Positions 1-9,985 of a stretch of DNA of 64,000 bases are shown here, in pieces. The position numbers and the translations under genes were made by a program. This DNA is from Nitzschia sp. DOCU1 (lineage: Eukaryota; Bacillariophyta; Bacillariophyceae; Bacillariales; Bacillariaceae): positions 4,030,001-4,094,000 of the forward strand of contig OX595985.1 in NCBI GenBank assembly GCA_951394045.1, read 5' to 3'. The notes under the pieces were generated by a model that saw only the letters and a program-made list of their open reading frames with translations, made no database searches and had not been told where the DNA came from. Position 1 is the stretch's first letter. Each line of letters starts with the position of its first letter.

Positions 1-3000
1 GATTTCTACGATGGGAGCATTGCGTTGTGCCCTGCGCAACTCACAGAGAGTACCACGACACCATACACCGTTTTGGCACAAGGGAAACGCGCTTTGGATA
101 TAATTCTCAACCCATCTAGACAGCCTCCGCGAAAGTGTCGAAAGCTAAACCACTCCCAGTCGCCAATCACATCTTTTGTGCCTGACATTGTGGGAAAGGT
201 AGCATCTGCCGTATTTGGCGACTCCACAACAACTGGAGGTGGCCCCATCATTCAAATGGCCGTAGACGAAGAGCGAAAAGTACTGTATACCTTGTCAACC
301 AGGGGATGGATCTGTGCTTTGGACATTGCAGAGAAACCGAAAATCACCCTAGCGGCCGTGCTAAACACACCTTCGACTGCGAGGTTGTATCTTGAGGCTG
401 TCAGTAGGGGCCGCATGTATGCTCCATCGACCAGCAGTTCCAGAGAGGGCCATTTGGCATTTCCCGGTGGAGGAGAGGCGGCACAAGCTGGAGTCGGTGG
501 AATGGAAGGAGCTCGAAGAATACTTAAGCTAGCGGAGCAGGGGAAGTCGAATAAGCGGCGACATCCGTCAGCATCACTTTTGACTCCGGTCGCCATTGAG
601 GTTGTTCCGATGCGTGAGAGCACTAGGATCACTTTGGTAGCTATTACTGCCGGTGGCATGCGTTACTACCTCTCGAGTCTTAACCCGAATACTTTAGGGG
701 CCGGGCCCGTTTCGCAACCATTTGACACACCGAGACACCGCCAATCGATCAAGCCTTATTCAAGAATGACGCTTTGTCACATTCGAGCACCACCATCGTT
801 GGCGGAGAGCGATGTTGCGGCACCAAGCCACGTACCTTCCCAACCTCCCGATCAACGTGTGGATGCAGCCTGTTACCGACTCGGAGTGTTCTTCGCGGCG
901 TTCAACAAAACAAGTCCGAACAACAATGGGCAAGCACCCACGGGGAATATCTTGGTTGTTGCAAATGCTGACTCAAAAGCCAGAATTTCCCAAGAGAGCA
1001 AAAAAGAAAACATCGGAACATCGATTACTTTCCTCACTCCCGGAGGCATTTGCGAGTCTGTATCCTTCCCATTGTCTGCGGGTGCTGGGCAAGTTCCGAG
1101 CAGTGCGTTCCTGCCGGGAGGTCGTGTCTGGGATACCTGCGTATCGGCTCCTCCTCAAAGCAAAGTACTGGCGCTAGCGTTACGATCAAAAACTCCGACG
1201 GACACTGAACTGGGGTTTAGCGTTGCGCCAGCATATATACCGCCGCCGAAACGAGTGGGTGTGTCGACGGCCAGCGGTTCAACGAAGCCTTCCCAACTCG
1301 CCCTCACACAGTCCCAGAGTACTCAGTCCATGTCTTCACTTGCGCTTAGTGTTTTTACCAATTTGCTGCTGTCGCGTCCTGCGGGCTACGGGATGGAAGT
1401 CCGACGCCCTTCCTCGCAGAGACAGAATATCTCTGTAATGTATCGTGTATCAAATCGTTCCGGGGCGGAAGGTTTTTCGCTTTCTGCTGCAGACACAAAG
1501 GCGAATGCTGGAACCGCTTCGATAAGATCTGCTCGCCTCAGCCCGTGGTTGCTGAATCCTGAGGTTGTTCCACTTAGTCCCATGGCACTTCAACACTTGG
1601 AGAATCAGTCTGCGACCGTTCTTGCGTTGAATGCGGGAGGCTTGCACGGTATCCACAGCCCTTCCATCCTTCAGCAATTAGCTTCCGCTATCTTGGCTGC
1701 AGGCGCAAACTCTCGGTCCGACGCAACCGTTTCCAAGTTTTTCGACATGTATGGTTATTCGGAGGGCTGTGCAATGTGCCTATTTTTGGCGATCAGGCCC
1801 TCGAGTAGTACCGATTTGAAGGACTTTGCTATGAGCGCAGCACTCTCGCGGGCATACCGCCCGGTGGTGGCACCACTGCAACCTGGCAGTGAAGGGCAAA
1901 TGTCCGATGATCCATGGGTCCCCAGCGGCTATAGATTCACGTCCTCGGCGCTTTATGAGGGTCTTACTTTGGCAGTCGGCCGTCTTTTACGTCCACTTTG
2001 GCACAAGCCTGCTGTCGTGGTGACAGAAGGGCGGGTCCTAAAAAGAGGCTCGACGTCATTAACCACCCCCGCGAAGGTTGAGTTGCTTTTGGAAGATGAC
2101 GTCCTCGAGGAAATTCGCAACCCCTTGGACGCTATGCAGCGAGTTCTCGCTAAGGTATTCTCGAATGCCATCGATAACGTACCTCAGTCGAAAACTGGTG
2201 CCACTTCTGCGGACCTTATGGACATTGATGACGATCCTCATTTCTTGACTCGCGCATTTGAATATCAACGCCGGGGCCAAATTCACAAAGACTCTACAGT
2301 TATGAGGGCTTCCGAGGCAGATGAGCTTGCACGTGATATCGAGGAAAGAAATATTCACTCCCTGTTTCGGCTGGTTTCTCGCACGGCTCAGCTCCTTAGC
2401 CTGTTGTCGCATTTGCGCAGAGCACATTTTGTGCCCGACCTCCCGGAAGTGGATTGGGGTCAGCTGCACGGAGTCACAATCGCGCAGCTCATTCAGACTC
2501 GTGAAGGGCAGGATCGCCTTGAATGTACTCTCAACAGCCTTGTGACCTCGAAGTCGGACAGAAGTGTGAATACTACCGCTTCGGCGGACGCCAAGAAGCT
2601 GGCCGAGCTACTATCAGAGCAGTGTTTTCATTTCTTTTCACCCGGATCTCGCTACGCATATTTTGGATTCCAGGCTGCTCAGGATGCCCTAGCTACACCA
2701 TCGGAGCAACGTTCTCGCCGCCATGCCCTTTCTTACGAAGCTGTAGAATGTTTGAAAAAGGCAGCGACCCACTGGTGCAGCCCGTCGGTCATCACAGGTC
2801 GTCTCTTGCAAAGTCAAGATTTTGAGTCCTACGACAAGATCGCAGAACGCGCCCTTCAGAGCGATAGCCCCTTGGCTAAGTCTTGCGCACTTCTGATTGA
2901 ACTGGAGGAAGTGGCAGCGCTTGTTGATATCTGTTTGCTCACTGCCTCAAATTTCGCTTCGAAAAGAACATCTCGAAGTGATGCAAGTGCATGGCGCAAC

Positions 3001-4626
3001 AAAGATAGCGCCTATCATTGGGAAACTGGACTTTACCACAGGCCGCAGTTCGTGTCCAGTCAACCTCAGCCATCATCCCCTAGTGCGACTGCAGTGGGGA
3101 CAAGTGTTACCGTCAAGGAGGCCGCAAAAACTTGCCATGCACTCATATTTTACCATCTCTGTCGTCTCCTCGATTCGCCGTTGGGATCGGAGAAGTATGA
3201 ACTCGGGTTGAGTATGGTTTCAGTCTGCGCTGCTTCTCAAGATGTCGAATTCCTGCACAGATTCTTTGCCCATCTCTTGGGGACGAATCACACGGATGTG
3301 CTTCTTAGGATCAATAGTGGTGCTCTGGAGGCGTGGCTGGCAAAGGAAAAGAAGGACGAGCTGGAGCTTCTCTTGAGACACTACCAAATACAAGACAAGA
3401 ACATTCAAGCTGGTGACATTGCATGGCAGTATGCGAACAGCACGAGTGTGGAACTGGATTTGAACGGAAGAATAGAATATCTTGTCTACGCATTTGACTC
3501 TTTTTCCCTTGCCAATGCTCGGGGTCAAGGGGACCAAAACGAAGCCCAGCTCAAGCTCAGACAAGCAGAGGATAGGCTGGGCATTGCTCGGTTGCAGGGT
3601 CGCGTTCTGCAAACAATTTCGTCTACAAAATATGAACTTTCACCCTCAGACCTCAGACCCCTTCAAGTGACCCTCTTAAGCGCGAACGATCTCTTGAACA
3701 AGTTCGCCATACCGTACGACATGTATGAATGTTGTTTGCTACTTCTCCATGCATGCAAATACAGTGACATTGATTACATTATGAAATTCTGGAAGAGCTT
3801 GATCTGCGAAATAATTTTTCCGTGCTCTACTCGGAGTGAGCAAGCTTATCGATTGCTTCGTGGGTTTTCGGAGGGTTCACTGCTTGAGAATCCTGTGCTA
3901 AAGCTACTCAATGGAAATGAGCAAGTTACTGGCCCACTTTTTGAAGATGGTAGCTGGATGAAGGGAGTCGAGGAAGCAGTTGTCCGACTCGGCTCTGAAG
4001 TTTATGGGAAAGGCGAGAATTTCGCTTTTCCTCTTTATTTCGTAACATCCTGTCTCGAAGGTGAGTAGTCCCGCTGCGGGAAAGGACGTGGTATTGATGC
4101 AGCGCTAAAGTTTTCCTTCGCTTGTATCAGAGGTCCGCCGTGCGTACACTATGGCTGTTGGTGGAGGCGAAGGAAGAAACACTGTCGGGTGGACATATTC
4201 AATTCTTGTTTCTTCGGGGGTGGAGCACATGGCTGCCATCCGGGCCTACGAACAGACGGGGGAGAGAGAAGATAACAACGTCATGGGGGTGGATCCTGGT
4301 CGACGCCTCGAACACGTTCAGAACGTCATTACTATGCTCGAAGCTTTCGATTCGGCCGCGCGGTCTGGAGATGTAAGAACGGGGACGGTCGCTAGTGAAG
4401 AGGTATGTGCCGCATGTGCGTTTGACAAAGTCTCAGCGTTTCTCCTTGTATACTGACATCCAATGGTTGCCGGTACTCGAAGATGTCTAATGCCTACGCG
4501 TCGGGGGCCCTTCTTGCTGATATTGAGGAATATAGATCAAAACTCCAGAGTCTACCAGTCGACATTTCTTCGGAAGAAAGCCGCCTGAATTCTCTGGAGG
4601 CAGGCCTAAAACGGTACTATGGATAG
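1..4626 (+). CDS. NUP155: NUP155/Nup170-type nucleoporin, 5' partial, three exons in window
   Basis: Large scaffold nucleoporin of the inner ring of the nuclear pore. The frame is already open at base 1, so the start lies outside. Exons are 1-4060, 4131-4402 and 4483-4626; the introns begin GTGAGT and GTATGT and end in AG, and the phases fit (codon split g|ag at the first junction). Family signatures: an N-terminal propeller segment with KCRKLNHSQSPITSFVP, then IIQMAVDEERKVLYTLS and LVAITAGGMRYYLS, followed by a long helical C-terminal half (from about residue 560) with the YHRPQFVSSQ stretch. The last exon ends LEAGLKRYYG. About 1,490 residues are visible, slightly longer than the usual ~1,390. 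Ser/Thr-rich inserts break the propeller. Family assignment is firm; the splice model is inferred from the sequence alone. Confidence 0.88.
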
Positions 4627-4660
4627 ATCCCCGGAAAGATTAAGGATAACTTTTCTAAAT

Positions 4661-4707
4661 CTATATTCTGCCTCTAAGAACAGCCAGGCTCAGCCAAGCA
4701 AGTATGA
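4661..4707 (-). other. out-of-frame C-terminal membrane anchor of the cytochrome b5 gene
   Basis: Continuation of the -1/+2 frame through the end of the b5 gene. It encodes the last part of a single hydrophobic helix and a short basic end (LRGRI, then TAG). It resembles the tail anchor of ER or outer-mitochondrial b5 proteins. The anchor begins before 4707, overlapping the b5 frame. Confidence 0.45.
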
Positions 4708-5214
4708 TTAGCCCCAGAACTGCCACCACTGCCGCCCTTGGCATAAGCCACTTTCCCGTCCGCATGGTTTCAGCTTGCCCACCAGGTACCTCCGCCAGAC
4801 TTGTCGCCCACTTCGACTGTGAAACATCAGGTCGGCAGTACAATCCGCTGCACCACCCGCCTTTTTAAGGATTGAATTTTTACCTCCGGGATGCGATGCG
4901 ATGTACTCAGTCGCATCATAGATGTCATTGCCACAAACGAGCCAAGCCGACTGATGATTGTTGTGCCGCCGTACTTCACACATGGTATAGTATCTCGTGG
5001 CACCCCCCATACACGGCGACAAACCGGTGTCGCTTCTGACCGGCGTCGATTCGTGACATTTCCCACAGTCCGGGTTGCTGCAAGTGTCGGAACAATACGG
5101 ACAGGCGTCGCAGACTACATGAAGGGCCTTTTGCTGCCTGTCGTTGACGCTGACTTCTTCTAGCCCCGAACACTTATCGCCCTGAAGGTTTCGCACTTCA
5201 GGAATAACTGCCAT
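4708..5214 (-). CDS. cytochrome b5-domain protein, membrane tail displaced by a frameshift
   Basis: Heme-binding electron carrier. The domain shows YDATEYIASHPGG, with the first axial His in HPGG, and a second candidate His in LMFHSRSG, followed by YLVGKLKPC. An N-terminal Cys-rich stretch (CDACPYCSDTC, then CGKCHE) precedes it. In this frame the protein ends soon after KLKPC with a Trp/Gln-rich tail. In the neighbouring frame, ending at 4661, lies a clean hydrophobic helix (AVVAVLGLIILAWLSLAVL) followed by RGRI, exactly what a tail-anchored b5 should have. No GT-AG intron that would join them was found. Either one indel separates domain and anchor (mutation or sequence error) or frameshifting occurs. 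The ATG at 5214 is the first in frame; an upstream exon is possible. Convergent with the NUP155 gene. Confidence 0.65.
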   Translation of the reverse strand: MAVIPEVRNLQGDKCSGLEEVSVNDRQQKALHVVCDACPYCSDTCSNPDCGKCHESTPVRSDTGLSPCMGGATRYYTMCEVRRHNNHQSAWLVCGNDIYDATEYIASHPGGKNSILKKAGGAADCTADLMFHSRSGRQVWRRYLVGKLKPCGRESGLCQGRQWWQFWG

Positions 5215-5775
5215 TTCCTCTTTGACCCAGGTTTGTTCCAAAAAAATATAGTTGTTTCCTGCTACAACAGACTTTCGAACATCGATCTATCCATCGACCT
5301 CCTCGCTTTTGTTGTAATCGGTATGACCCCGTTGCGAATGTTGGCCTTCGTCGACTTCGTCGGAGAATCCGTGCCTTTCACGATTGCGCATGGGACCTTC
5401 GCGTGTCTGAAGGCAACTCACCACGCGCTGCTGACGTTGGCTATCCAATCATAGCATCGAACTATTTTCATGACGAAAAAGGCGCGTGCAAACTTCAAGA
5501 TATGTGTTCTCTCTGCCATCATACATACATACATTTATGAGTAAACATCTTGCGGGGTACGCACGAACGTAGCTTCACTCCGTGCGGCTTCACCGTATCG
5601 AAGAGAACAAGAAATGAAGTATCTTTTCTGTTCCCAGAATCCTTGGGAACAACGGCAATGTCCGTCTCGCTGACTGTCGTCACACTTGGCAAACCCACAA
5701 AAAGTTTGTCAACGGCCTTTGAGTTGATTGTTGCATCCTGCTTCGAATAAATAAGTTTCCTGAAACACCCCCAAC
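5215..5775. other. intergenic region between two divergent genes
   Basis: 561 bp between the b5 gene (-) and the deaminase gene (+). Short open frames exist on both strands (for example 5519-5794 on -), but none shows a recognisable motif and the longest overlaps the deaminase start. It probably holds the two promoters and 5' UTRs, perhaps an upstream b5 exon. No clear TATA box could be chosen. Confidence 0.4.
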
Positions 5776-6727
5776 ATGACAAAATCGAACACACTCGCCC
5801 TCGGTGCTGCTGCCGCTCTGGTGGCCGTCCATGCAGTTGCTTATGCCGTCATGCTTTACCTCAAGAAGCGAAAAGAGGAAGAAGAGTAAGCGGCGACGAA
5901 TACCTGGCATGGCAGATTCCCTTGGAAATTTTCCGACTCACTTGTTGGTTGTTGTATTCTTTCCCCTCATAATACTAGAGTGTCTTTTACAATGCCCGAA
6001 TGGACGAAAGAATTTGTGGATTCTATGAAAGACAAGGAGTTCACGTCGGACGAGGAAATGATGAAGGTCGCAATTGATTTGGCGAAGCACAATGTGATCA
6101 AGAATACTGGTGGACCTTTTGGATGCGCCATCTTCGAGACTGACAAGCAGACAGGAAAATCCAAGATTTTTTCCGTGGGAGCAAACAGAGTCACTGCTTT
6201 GAACAATTCGACGCTGCACGGAGAAATGGTCGCCATTCAGTTTGCGCAGAAGAAATTGAAAACGTTTGCCTTGAAGGACAAAACGGGTGCCAAGGAGTAT
6301 TGTTTATTTACAAGCTGTGAACCTTGTGCAATGTGAGTTCAACCTGCTGGCAGATGTATATAAATTCAGCTCACTATTGGACCTCGTCTGACATTTGACT
6401 TTGTCCTTGCGCTTCCCGCAGGTGCTTGGGAGGAACATTCTGGTAGGTGCTTCAAGTCATGAAAGTTTATGTCAATGCTTTGCGGAAGCTCATGGTTGTT
6501 TTTCTCAAATTCATTGTATTAGGTCGGGCGTCTCCAGAATGGTTTGTGGTGCTACGAAATCCGACGCGGAGGCCATTGGTTTCGACGAGGGGCCAGTCTT
6601 TCCGGAATCCTATGTTTCGCTAGAGCGAGCTGGCATTAAGGTGAAGAGAAATGTCTTGCGTGAGGACGGAGCCAAAGTGCTGCAAATGTATGGTGAAACT
6701 GGTGTGATCTACAATGGCCAGGACTAA
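5776..6727 (+). CDS. membrane-anchored guanine-deaminase-like CMP/dCMP deaminase family protein
   Basis: Zinc deaminase of the CDA superfamily, closest in pattern to guanine deaminase/tRNA-deaminase-like enzymes. Four exons: 5776-5885, 5979-6332, 6422-6442 (only 21 bp) and 6523-6727. Introns begin GTAAGC, GTGAGT and GTAGGT, end in AG, and splice in phase. Zinc motif 1 is LHGEMVAI (HGE where HAE is usual); motif 2, SCEPCAMC, is created across the second intron (PCxxC) and followed by LGGTFWSG. Exon 1 encodes a hydrophobic helix (about residues 8-28) then KKRKEEEE, a signal-anchor layout not usual for soluble guanine deaminases. Ends [12 protein letters not shown]. Substrate (guanine or another base) cannot be settled from sequence. 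Confidence 0.82.
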
Positions 6728-7135
6728 TTTTGTGGCACGCCATGACGAATTTGCGGGCAAGAAAAGCCGATTGTTTTGATTTTTCCCCTTCTAATGTAGA
6801 TGCAATGTGGTTTGCTGTCTTTATTATCTTGAGCTTGAGAGCCTTCAATTTGTTATTATCGATCCTTCTCACCACCAAGCTAATAGGACCAGTCCACTCT
6901 CTACCCGCACACATGGTCCGATTAGTCGAATGGTCGCGAGCTCCTTTTTCTCTCGCGCCCCCGCGACGAGATTTCGTGGTGCCGCATCAGAACACAGCAC
7001 ATCCAATTGCATCCAACCTTCCGCCAGTATTTCTACTTCGAGACACCCCACAGCACAAGAATTGCATCTAATATCTTTCTTATTGTGCTGTGAACGAATC
7101 CACCAGGCCAAAGTTGTTCGTCATATACCAAGAAG

Positions 7136-8022
7136 ATGGTAGTAATGGCGGCATCAAATCTTCCGAGGATCTCGGTGGCCCGCGTCATTGGCGGCAGCGC
7201 CTCGCGACTTGTTCGTTGCCTTTCTACGACTGGAACGCCGCATATGACACTTTATCAGTACGCCATTTGCCCGTATTGCAACATTGTCAAGACGCTGCTG
7301 CACTTTACTGATACACCCTATGTGGCAAAGGAAGTGAATCCCTTGACCAAGGCCGAGATCAAGTTTTCTGCTGACTATCGCAAAGTCCCTTTGTTGATGG
7401 ATCGGGATCAACAAGTCAATGGCTCAGAAGCCATTGTGGAATACTTGCTGGCCACAAAGAACATGTTTGTGGATTCTACAAGTGCATCAGCCCTGAAATG
7501 GACCAACTTTGCTCGCGACGACTTGGCGCCTCTATTGTATCCAAACTTGTGCAACACGTTTTCGAATTCCTACCGGGCTTTTGCCTATGTTCACAATCAA
7601 CACTTTTCAATCGTCCAGCGATATTCCATTCAATGGCTTGGATCCATTGCCATGTACATGGCAGCATCCAAAATCAAGAGTAAGTAAAAGATGCGGTGGC
7701 AAAATGTCGCCCTATATTGTCTCTGTCTTGCCATTTCTGTCTCTCTCTTCCTATTGCTTTAGAAAAACGCAATATTACTGATGAACGAGCCGCCTTGATG
7801 GAAGCTTTGGACAAATTCCATGCCGCACTTGAGGATACGCATCCATTTTTGGGCAAGGATTCTCCTCACTTGGGCGATTTGACCATTTATGGGGTGTTGC
7901 GTGGGCTACAAGGCCTTGCGGTCGTGGATACCGTCAATCAAGCATATCCCACTATCCAAGCATGGTACCAGCGAATGGAACAACTTGTCGAGCCGAAAAA
8001 GAGTGAGGAACTAGAGAAGTAG
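7136..8022 (+). CDS. PTGES2: prostaglandin E synthase 2-like (mPGES-2) GST/glutaredoxin-fold protein
   Basis: Two exons, 7136-7679 and 7763-8022; the intron starts GTAAGT and ends TTTAG, with a phase-1 join. The N-terminal ~35 residues are Arg/Ser/Ala-rich without acids (RISVARVIGGSASRLVRCLST), like a mitochondrial presequence. The glutaredoxin-like domain starts MTLYQYAICPYC with the CxxC pair of mPGES-2, then EVNPLTKAEIKFS and YRKVPLL (cis-Pro loop). The C-terminal helical GST domain includes ARDDLAPLLYPN and HLGDLTIYGVLRGLQG. In animals mPGES-2 isomerises PGH2 to PGE2 and binds heme; the diatom substrate is unknown. The start could also be the ATG 9 bp later. It converges on the asparaginyl-tRNA synthetase with 102 bp between stops. 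Confidence 0.85.
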
Positions 8023-8124
8023 TGCATGTATGTACTATTATTGAAAATTACAGTTTTTTCATTGTCGAATGATCTCGTCTTCTCTTATTTACTTTCCACA
8101 CCATTTTTCTTATATCCATTCAAA

Positions 8125-9645
8125 TCAATAAGGACAATGTCCATAATACACGGGATACGGCACGATATCTCGGACACTAGCCGTATTGGTCAAAAACATG
8201 ACCAGCCGATCAAATCCCATGCCCCATCCACCATGGGGGGCAGTTCCATCCTTTCGTAAATCGACAAACCATTGGAGTGGGCCGATTTCCATCCCTTTCG
8301 AGGTCATTTGTTCCATGAGTACATCATATCTCCACTCACGCATACTTCCACCAAACAATTCTCCCACGATGGGTGCGAGCAAATCAAAGGATTCACACGT
8401 TCCATCTCCGACTTGTTTCATGTAGAAGGATTTAATGTTGGACGGCCAATGCGTGACAAAGACGAAAGTTCCGTATTTTTGGACGAGATACTTTTCGTGC
8501 TCACTCTTCAAATCTTCTCCTTGTTTGGGAAGTGTTTGAAATTTGAGTCTTGCAAGTTTTCCTTGCTCGTTGGGTACCTGAACTTTGTCCTTGAGATCCT
8601 GCAACATGACTTCAATGGCTTGGGCATGTTGAATGCGAACGAATGGCTTGTCCAGTAATGTTTTCAAATAGTCGGCATGCCCCTGACATTCCGGGGGTGC
8701 CGCATGTTTTTGATTCAACCACTTGTATTGTGGTTCACAGCGCTCGAGCACAGTCGACACGACATGCTTGACAAATCGTTCGGCTTGATCCATCAATTCG
8801 GGCAGCGTCAAAAAGTATTGTTCGAATTCGACGTGCAAAAATTCCGCCAAGTGTTTGTTGGTGTCTGACTTTTCGGCTCTGAATGACTTTTGACAAGTAT
8901 ACACGGATCCCGTGCCCATGGCAATCGCTTCCAAAGGCAACTGACTCGACACCGTCAGTCCGACTTCAGCGACCGAGTCCCCAGCGGCCGCCGACGCGGG
9001 CAAAAACATTTGTGGAGAAATCTTGAAGACTTCGCCCGCCCCTTCGCAGTCATTGGCAGTCATAATGTTCGGGTCAATGAGCGGAACTTGCTCGTTGTGA
9101 AAGAATTCGTGCACGGCAAAGAGCGCCTGGGATCGAATTTGCATCCACTGCTGCAACAAGGGAGCTCGAAAGCGAGCATGGGCGTGCTGTCTCAGCGCGG
9201 CGGGCTTTTTCAGAATAGACTTTTGGATGGGGTACGCCGTGGGGTCCTTGACGCCTCCAATCACGCTCAGTTGTCGCACTTTGACTTCCAAGGTCTGCGA
9301 CGTTCCCTCAGGAGGTTCGGCGACAAATCCAAGGATTTGAACACTGCAACCCAGGCACAATGCAGACGCGTCGCCGAGTTCGTCAAAGGTCAGCACTCTG
9401 TAGTGCGATTCGTCGCTGTTCTTGTCGAACTCGGGCACACTGGCGAGATCGCCATACGTCACATCGCCCTCTTTCATTGCCAAGCATCGCACGGGACTTA
9501 CCGTGGTGCCATCGCCCAAATCGACAAAGCACAAAGTGCCGGCGCCTTGCAATCGCACACTGTAAACCCAGCCATGCAGAACCACCGTTTGGCCAATGGA
9601 GGCGGCCGTCACCGCGTTCAGCTTGCCAATGCGAACAACACTCAT
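8125..9645 (-). CDS. NARS: asparaginyl-tRNA synthetase, cytosolic type
   Basis: Class IIb aminoacyl-tRNA synthetase charging tRNA-Asn; 506 residues, one exon. An N-terminal OB-fold anticodon-binding domain (VVLHGWVYSVRLQGAGTLCFVDLGDG) is followed by the catalytic core. It has the motif 2 region FRAEKSDTNKHLAEFLHVEFE (FRAE..H..EF.H.E), and the motif 3 block GWGMGFDRLVMFLT near the C-terminus. The end VPYPVYYGHCPY is the eukaryotic cytosolic variant. The first ATG of the frame is at 9645 (MSVVRIGKL); the frame stays open upstream for 26 codons without an ATG, so no organellar presequence is supported. Divergent from the giant gene. Confidence 0.93.
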   Translation of the reverse strand: MSVVRIGKLNAVTAASIGQTVVLHGWVYSVRLQGAGTLCFVDLGDGTTVSPVRCLAMKEGDVTYGDLASVPEFDKNSDESHYRVLTFDELGDASALCLGCSVQILGFVAEPPEGTSQTLEVKVRQLSVIGGVKDPTAYPIQKSILKKPAALRQHAHARFRAPLLQQWMQIRSQALFAVHEFFHNEQVPLIDPNIMTANDCEGAGEVFKISPQMFLPASAAAGDSVAEVGLTVSSQLPLEAIAMGTGSVYTCQKSFRAEKSDTNKHLAEFLHVEFEQYFLTLPELMDQAERFVKHVVSTVLERCEPQYKWLNQKHAAPPECQGHADYLKTLLDKPFVRIQHAQAIEVMLQDLKDKVQVPNEQGKLARLKFQTLPKQGEDLKSEHEKYLVQKYGTFVFVTHWPSNIKSFYMKQVGDGTCESFDLLAPIVGELFGGSMREWRYDVLMEQMTSKGMEIGPLQWFVDLRKDGTAPHGGWGMGFDRLVMFLTNTASVRDIVPYPVYYGHCPY

Positions 9646-9985
9646 CGTTGCAGAAAGCCTCGAACAGAAAGTTATGGATGTGTGGGATAGGATAGGATGC
9701 AAACAAGCAAACGTCGGCCACACGTTTGTGTCATTGGCGACTGATGACTACGACAGTGGGTACGTATGGTAGATATGAAGGACCTGCGAGAAACCTCAGA
9801 CACGTGTCCCATTCTCATTCGTCGTGCGTCAGACTGATTTCGAAGTCCTCTGACGTCAGTCGACTTTCTCAACGAAAGAAAAGAACAATTTTTGCGATAG
9901 TAAAAGTGCCGACTTGCGATGTTGATGCCACCACTCTCCCACCAATCTTCACACAATAGCAACAGTGCTACTTGGATTTGATACC
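9646..9985. promoter_or_regulatory. shared upstream region of the AsnRS and giant-protein genes
   Basis: 340 bp between two divergent start codons, so both promoters must lie here or within the 5' UTRs. It contains TGACGTCA-like sequence (ctctgacgtcagtcga, about 9849-9864), a CRE/bZIP-type palindrome, roughly midway. No TATA box is evident. Assignment is by position only. Confidence 0.4.

Noticed and set aside
5519..5794. 91-residue minus-strand frame upstream of the deaminase
   Set aside because: Overlaps the deaminase start, no motif, ends in a short tact repeat.
9646..9723. N-terminal extension of AsnRS as an organellar presequence
   Set aside because: Frame is open but has no ATG; the first ATG is at 9645.
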